Assembly: GCA_029879595.1 (NCBI GenBank)
Contig: JAOUPZ010000124.1
Location: 1-8,338 of the forward strand
Length of the DNA: 8,338 bases
Reading direction: 5' to 3'
Origin: Deltaproteobacteria bacterium
GTDB taxonomy: Bacteria; SAR324; JACQKK01
Shown piece after piece: positions 7,001-8,338 of this stretch (the stretch's first letter is position 1; every line of letters starts with the position of its first letter). The notes under the pieces are model-generated. The model saw only the letters and a list, made by a program, of their open reading frames with translations. It was not told the origin of the DNA and did no database searches. A program made the position numbers and the translations under genes.

Positions 7001-8066
7001 CGTACTGTTCCACCGCCAGGGTGGCCTCTTCACGGATCCTGACCATAATTTCCGAGGCCAGTTCCGGGTCAATCTGGCTGAAAAGGGACTGGAAACCAGA
7101 AATAAGGCTGCAGACCACAGTGGCACGGCGTCTTTCTCCCGCCAAGCCAAGGCCTTCCGGTTCGGCGGCGGATATGTGGTTCTGGCCCGGGGGCGGTGAT
7201 CCGGCAGCCGCTCCGTTGTTGCGCGGTGGGGCTTCCGCGGAGGCGGAGTTTCTGGCATTGGCGTGTTCAACGCCGTTGCGGCTTTGCTGTTCCTGGAGCA
7301 GGGCCGTGTAGAGATTTTCCAGGTTTTCCGAGGGCTTTATTCCCAGGCCGGTCTGGAGCATCCGGTGGCACTGGTGGTATGCGCCGATGGCTTCAGCCGG
7401 CCGGCCGCGCTTTTGATGGCAGACCATCAGGTTGTAGTAAATTTCCTCGTTAAGCTCGTCAACTTCCAGCACCTGCTGGTACATGGACAGAGCCTTTTCG
7501 AAGTCCTCGTGGTCCTGGAGCCATTTGCCCAGTTTTTCCAGGGTTTGCAGCAACATCCTGTGCAACCGGTCCCGGGCGGAAAGAAAATCGGAAAAGTCGA
7601 ATTCACCCTCCAGGAAAGGCCCCCTGTACAATGTCAGGGCCTTGTCGAACTCCTCCAGGGCGGTCTGACTGTCACTGCCTTCCAGGGCAATATCGGTGTT
7701 TTCGATGTGGGAATGAAAGCTGGTTGAATCAATCCAGGCGATATCGTCGTTGAGTGAAAGACGGGCGTTGCGAAGATTGAGTGTTTCCTGGCCGATCAGC
7801 TTGCGAAGCCGGTTGAGGGTGACAGAGAACGAGCCATGGGCCTGGTCTCCGTCTGCATCCGGCCATAAGGCCTCGGACAGATGGCTGATGGAAGCCGTGT
7901 TGCCATTTTGTGAAACCAGCAGTTTCAAAAGGTCCAACTGTCGGTTCCGTCCCCTGACCGGCAGGTCAATCTGGCTTCCGTTTACCTCTATGCCGAATCT
8001 TCCCAGGGTGAAGATTCTGACAGAAGAAACGGAGTCGGGGGTGGGTTTTTGGTCTTTTTCCCCCAT
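4047..8066 (-). CDS. Large one-component regulator: winged helix, BTAD, degenerate cyclase domain, P-loop ATPase, TPR array
   Basis: The protein has 1339 residues numbered from ATG 8066. Domains in order: OmpR/PhoB-type winged helix (about 16-112, recognition-helix region SFSVTLNRLRKLIG); BTAD helical domain (about 113-258); a Pro/Ala/Asn-rich linker (262-308); a class III adenylate/guanylate cyclase-like domain (310-467); then a STAND/AAA-type ATPase opened by GLTPYIGR. The ATPase has Walker A GEAGLGKS (540-547), Walker B ending LMED with Glu670-Asp671, and GNPFFIEE (755-762). At least eight TPR-like helix pairs fill 911-1320. No signal peptide or membrane span is seen, so it is cytoplasmic. 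In the cyclase domain both metal Asp positions are replaced (Leu321, Gly365), the base-recognising Lys is Gln361 and the catalytic Arg is Gln445, so it should not make cyclic nucleotides. The layout resembles AfsR/SARP regulators with a cyclase module inserted. The likely role is DNA binding gated by nucleotide and ligand or partner sensing; target unknown. A TTG at 8075 is an alternative start. The gene is complete, without a frameshift. Confidence 0.95.
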   Translation of the reverse strand: MGEKDQKPTPDSVSSVRIFTLGRFGIEVNGSQIDLPVRGRNRQLDLLKLLVSQNGNTASISHLSEALWPDADGDQAHGSFSVTLNRLRKLIGQETLNLRNARLSLNDDIAWIDSTSFHSHIENTDIALEGSDSQTALEEFDKALTLYRGPFLEGEFDFSDFLSARDRLHRMLLQTLEKLGKWLQDHEDFEKALSMYQQVLEVDELNEEIYYNLMVCHQKRGRPAEAIGAYHQCHRMLQTGLGIKPSENLENLYTALLQEQQSRNGVEHANARNSASAEAPPRNNGAAAGSPPPGQNHISAAEPEGLGLAGERRRATVVCSLISGFQSLFSQIDPELASEIMVRIREEATLAVEQYGGVVNQFVRGEVLSFFGVPVTHEDDPSNAVMAAMLLHSSVRSVGSEYEKKLNRPLVMKTGIASGLMVLHQGDQRGGQFSITGDAVNTAAQLAEQARADDLLVSRETHDIVRPFFVSEPNPAPTEPDETGPVAFRVLSVSDTRTRFEAAERKGLTPYIGRTAELDFLKSCTERMLSGKGQFVTIEGEAGLGKSRLIHEFQKIISHEDITVLHARCQPFGITTPYLPFLQALRQGLRLRDSDSAQRMKEKVIRNTIKISPQLKQYLPIYLHMLSLKSDNHPFPLQLQGEELRGALEEALAAIISISVAMRPMIVLMEDWHWSDPGSDSVVHDLCEGISEYPLLVIMAYRPEYDARWGRMDHHRHIALKPLDADQTGAMITPLFGDAVPSEELITSIHHRTEGNPFFIEEMCRALQEQGAVEIDMGVAVMASSKKPIIIPDTVQALVRSRVDRLPPEDLDVLRLASVIGEEFPRKVLERVCPDPQRLSRNLSELRRMEMIQQMRVFPEVVFRFNHIITQMVVYDNLLLQQRRDLHERVGLAIEGIYRDRLEEHLESLAHHFSRTGNIRKAIAYLSKAGDKASRMFSFNEARRHYLGALDLIAGEELTPEIQRERMDITLKWAQVSFYLPSRHLLVSLETALEDARQLKDRLRMIRATIWIGMINYALGNHARAKEQLEQCREVIGGSDEDALALINNYLGRVHFYLSNFEQGTELLTRGIPQLDTQGKSAEAANSMAILGLIKGYQGDFAGSRKLTDQALAFAARGKNPGIEAISHVCAGITEGLRGAWPQAIGHMGRAREISNQVGNLVMEGIGCWGEGYADVHQDKIEQGLSRMHEGISLIEATGSKLCLSAFYGVLAESYAALKNYRKATLFAQRSLDLTREGGDSLGDYNAYFALALVCFGSPEKRDELDRNIQSSLALAEEKKARPDLTRFCLQLAAMYLEQGDRKKAREYFSRARELLDKLDMPWWNSKAEKLAEILEKPG

Positions 8067-8077
8067 GCCTTGCAAAA

Positions 8078-8083
8078 CCCTCC
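8078..8083 (-). promoter_or_regulatory. Ribosome binding site of the large regulator
   Basis: GGAGGG on the minus strand is a strong Shine-Dalgarno match. It is 11 bases before ATG 8066 (long) and only 2 bases before TTG 8075 (too short). I prefer the ATG because it is the standard codon and the longer spacing is tolerable, but the sequence does not settle it. Confidence 0.6.
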
Positions 8084-8185
8084 AGCGTTTTCATCGTTAC
8101 CCTTTTTATGTTCAGTTATGATTGCACACCGCAAAAACATATGCCCCTACAGCATCAGTGTACACCAAAAATCTTCTGCGGGAAA

Positions 8186-8210
8186 AACAGCAAAAATAAA
8201 CAGAGCTGTT
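8186..8210. repeat. Inverted repeat AACAGC/GCTGTT
   Basis: AACAGC (8186-8191) and GCTGTT (8205-8210) are perfect inverted arms around a 13-base A-rich centre, about 120 bases upstream of the regulator's start. On the minus strand the right arm runs into TTT, so it could be a weak terminator for a gene beyond the window, or an operator for the regulator. The arms are short and could be chance. Confidence 0.3.
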
Positions 8211-8256
8211 GATATGGTCCTTTTTTAACATGCGTTATGGTAATTAATTAATCAGG

Positions 8257-8276
8257 TCTCAGGCCTTTTGCTGAGA
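8257..8276. repeat. Inverted repeat TCTCAG/CTGAGA
   Basis: TCTCAG (8257-8262) and CTGAGA (8271-8276) are perfect 6-base arms around the 8-base loop GCCTTTTG. No T-run follows on either strand, so a terminator is unlikely. It is next to the ATTAATTAAT palindrome. It may be a protein-binding site; no function can be assigned. Confidence 0.25.
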
Positions 8277-8338
8277 AATAATCCGAAAAGGAGATCATGC
8301 ATTAGAAGCTATCTCAAAAAAAATATTAAGCCTCCTAC

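Larger units (their letters stand above)
8084..8338. other. AT-rich intergenic region at the right edge, no gene recognised
   Basis: This stretch upstream of the large regulator is clearly richer in A and T than the coding DNA. Neither strand has a credible open frame. It should hold the regulator's promoter, but I find no good -35/-10 pair on the minus strand. It contains the palindromes GTGTACAC (8158-8165) and ATTAATTAAT (8243-8252), the two inverted repeats listed separately, and a run of eight A (8316-8323). On the plus strand a strong AAGGAG (8288-8293) is followed by ATG CAT TAG, a two-codon frame. The next gene outside the window is unknown. Confidence 0.6.

Noticed and set aside
8292..8338. 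Possible insertion-sequence end near the A8 run at the right edge
   Set aside because: No matching inverted end, target duplication or transposase is visible in the window, so the idea cannot be supported.

Overview
The window looks like a stretch of chromosome from a Gram-negative bacterium with moderately high GC. All four protein genes lie on the minus strand, so they read from right to left. The best lineage hint is a family 9 glycosyltransferase of the ADP-heptose:LPS heptosyltransferase type, which implies a lipopolysaccharide-bearing outer membrane. The general look of the proteins suggests a deltaproteobacterium (Desulfobacterota), but this is an impression from memory and was not tested. 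The dense, GC-rich coding creates many long antisense open frames; none of these looks real.

Right to left: an AT-rich, apparently non-coding region (about 8084-8338) holds small inverted repeats. Next comes a very large one-component regulator (4047-8066). It has an OmpR-type winged helix, a BTAD domain, a class III nucleotide-cyclase-like domain whose catalytic residues are mostly lost, a STAND/AAA-type P-loop ATPase, and a long TPR array. A 238-base gap follows, with a perfect -35 box, a candidate -10 and two hairpins. Then comes aspS (2018-3808), a full-length bacterial-type aspartyl-tRNA synthetase. It carries the His/Gly pair associated with non-discriminating enzymes that also charge tRNA-Asn. 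Downstream are an unrecognised, mainly helical 389-residue protein (710-1879) and the N-terminal half of the family 9 glycosyltransferase (1-607), which runs off the left edge.

aspS, the unknown gene and the glycosyltransferase are co-oriented, with gaps of 138 and 102 bases and no convincing terminator between them, so they may share a transcript starting from the promoter candidate upstream of aspS. The large regulator has its own upstream region and is probably a separate unit; its targets cannot be read from the window. The point most worth following up is the regulator's dead cyclase domain, placed between a DNA-binding/BTAD module and an intact-looking ATPase. I see no mobile element, CRISPR array, tRNA or rRNA.
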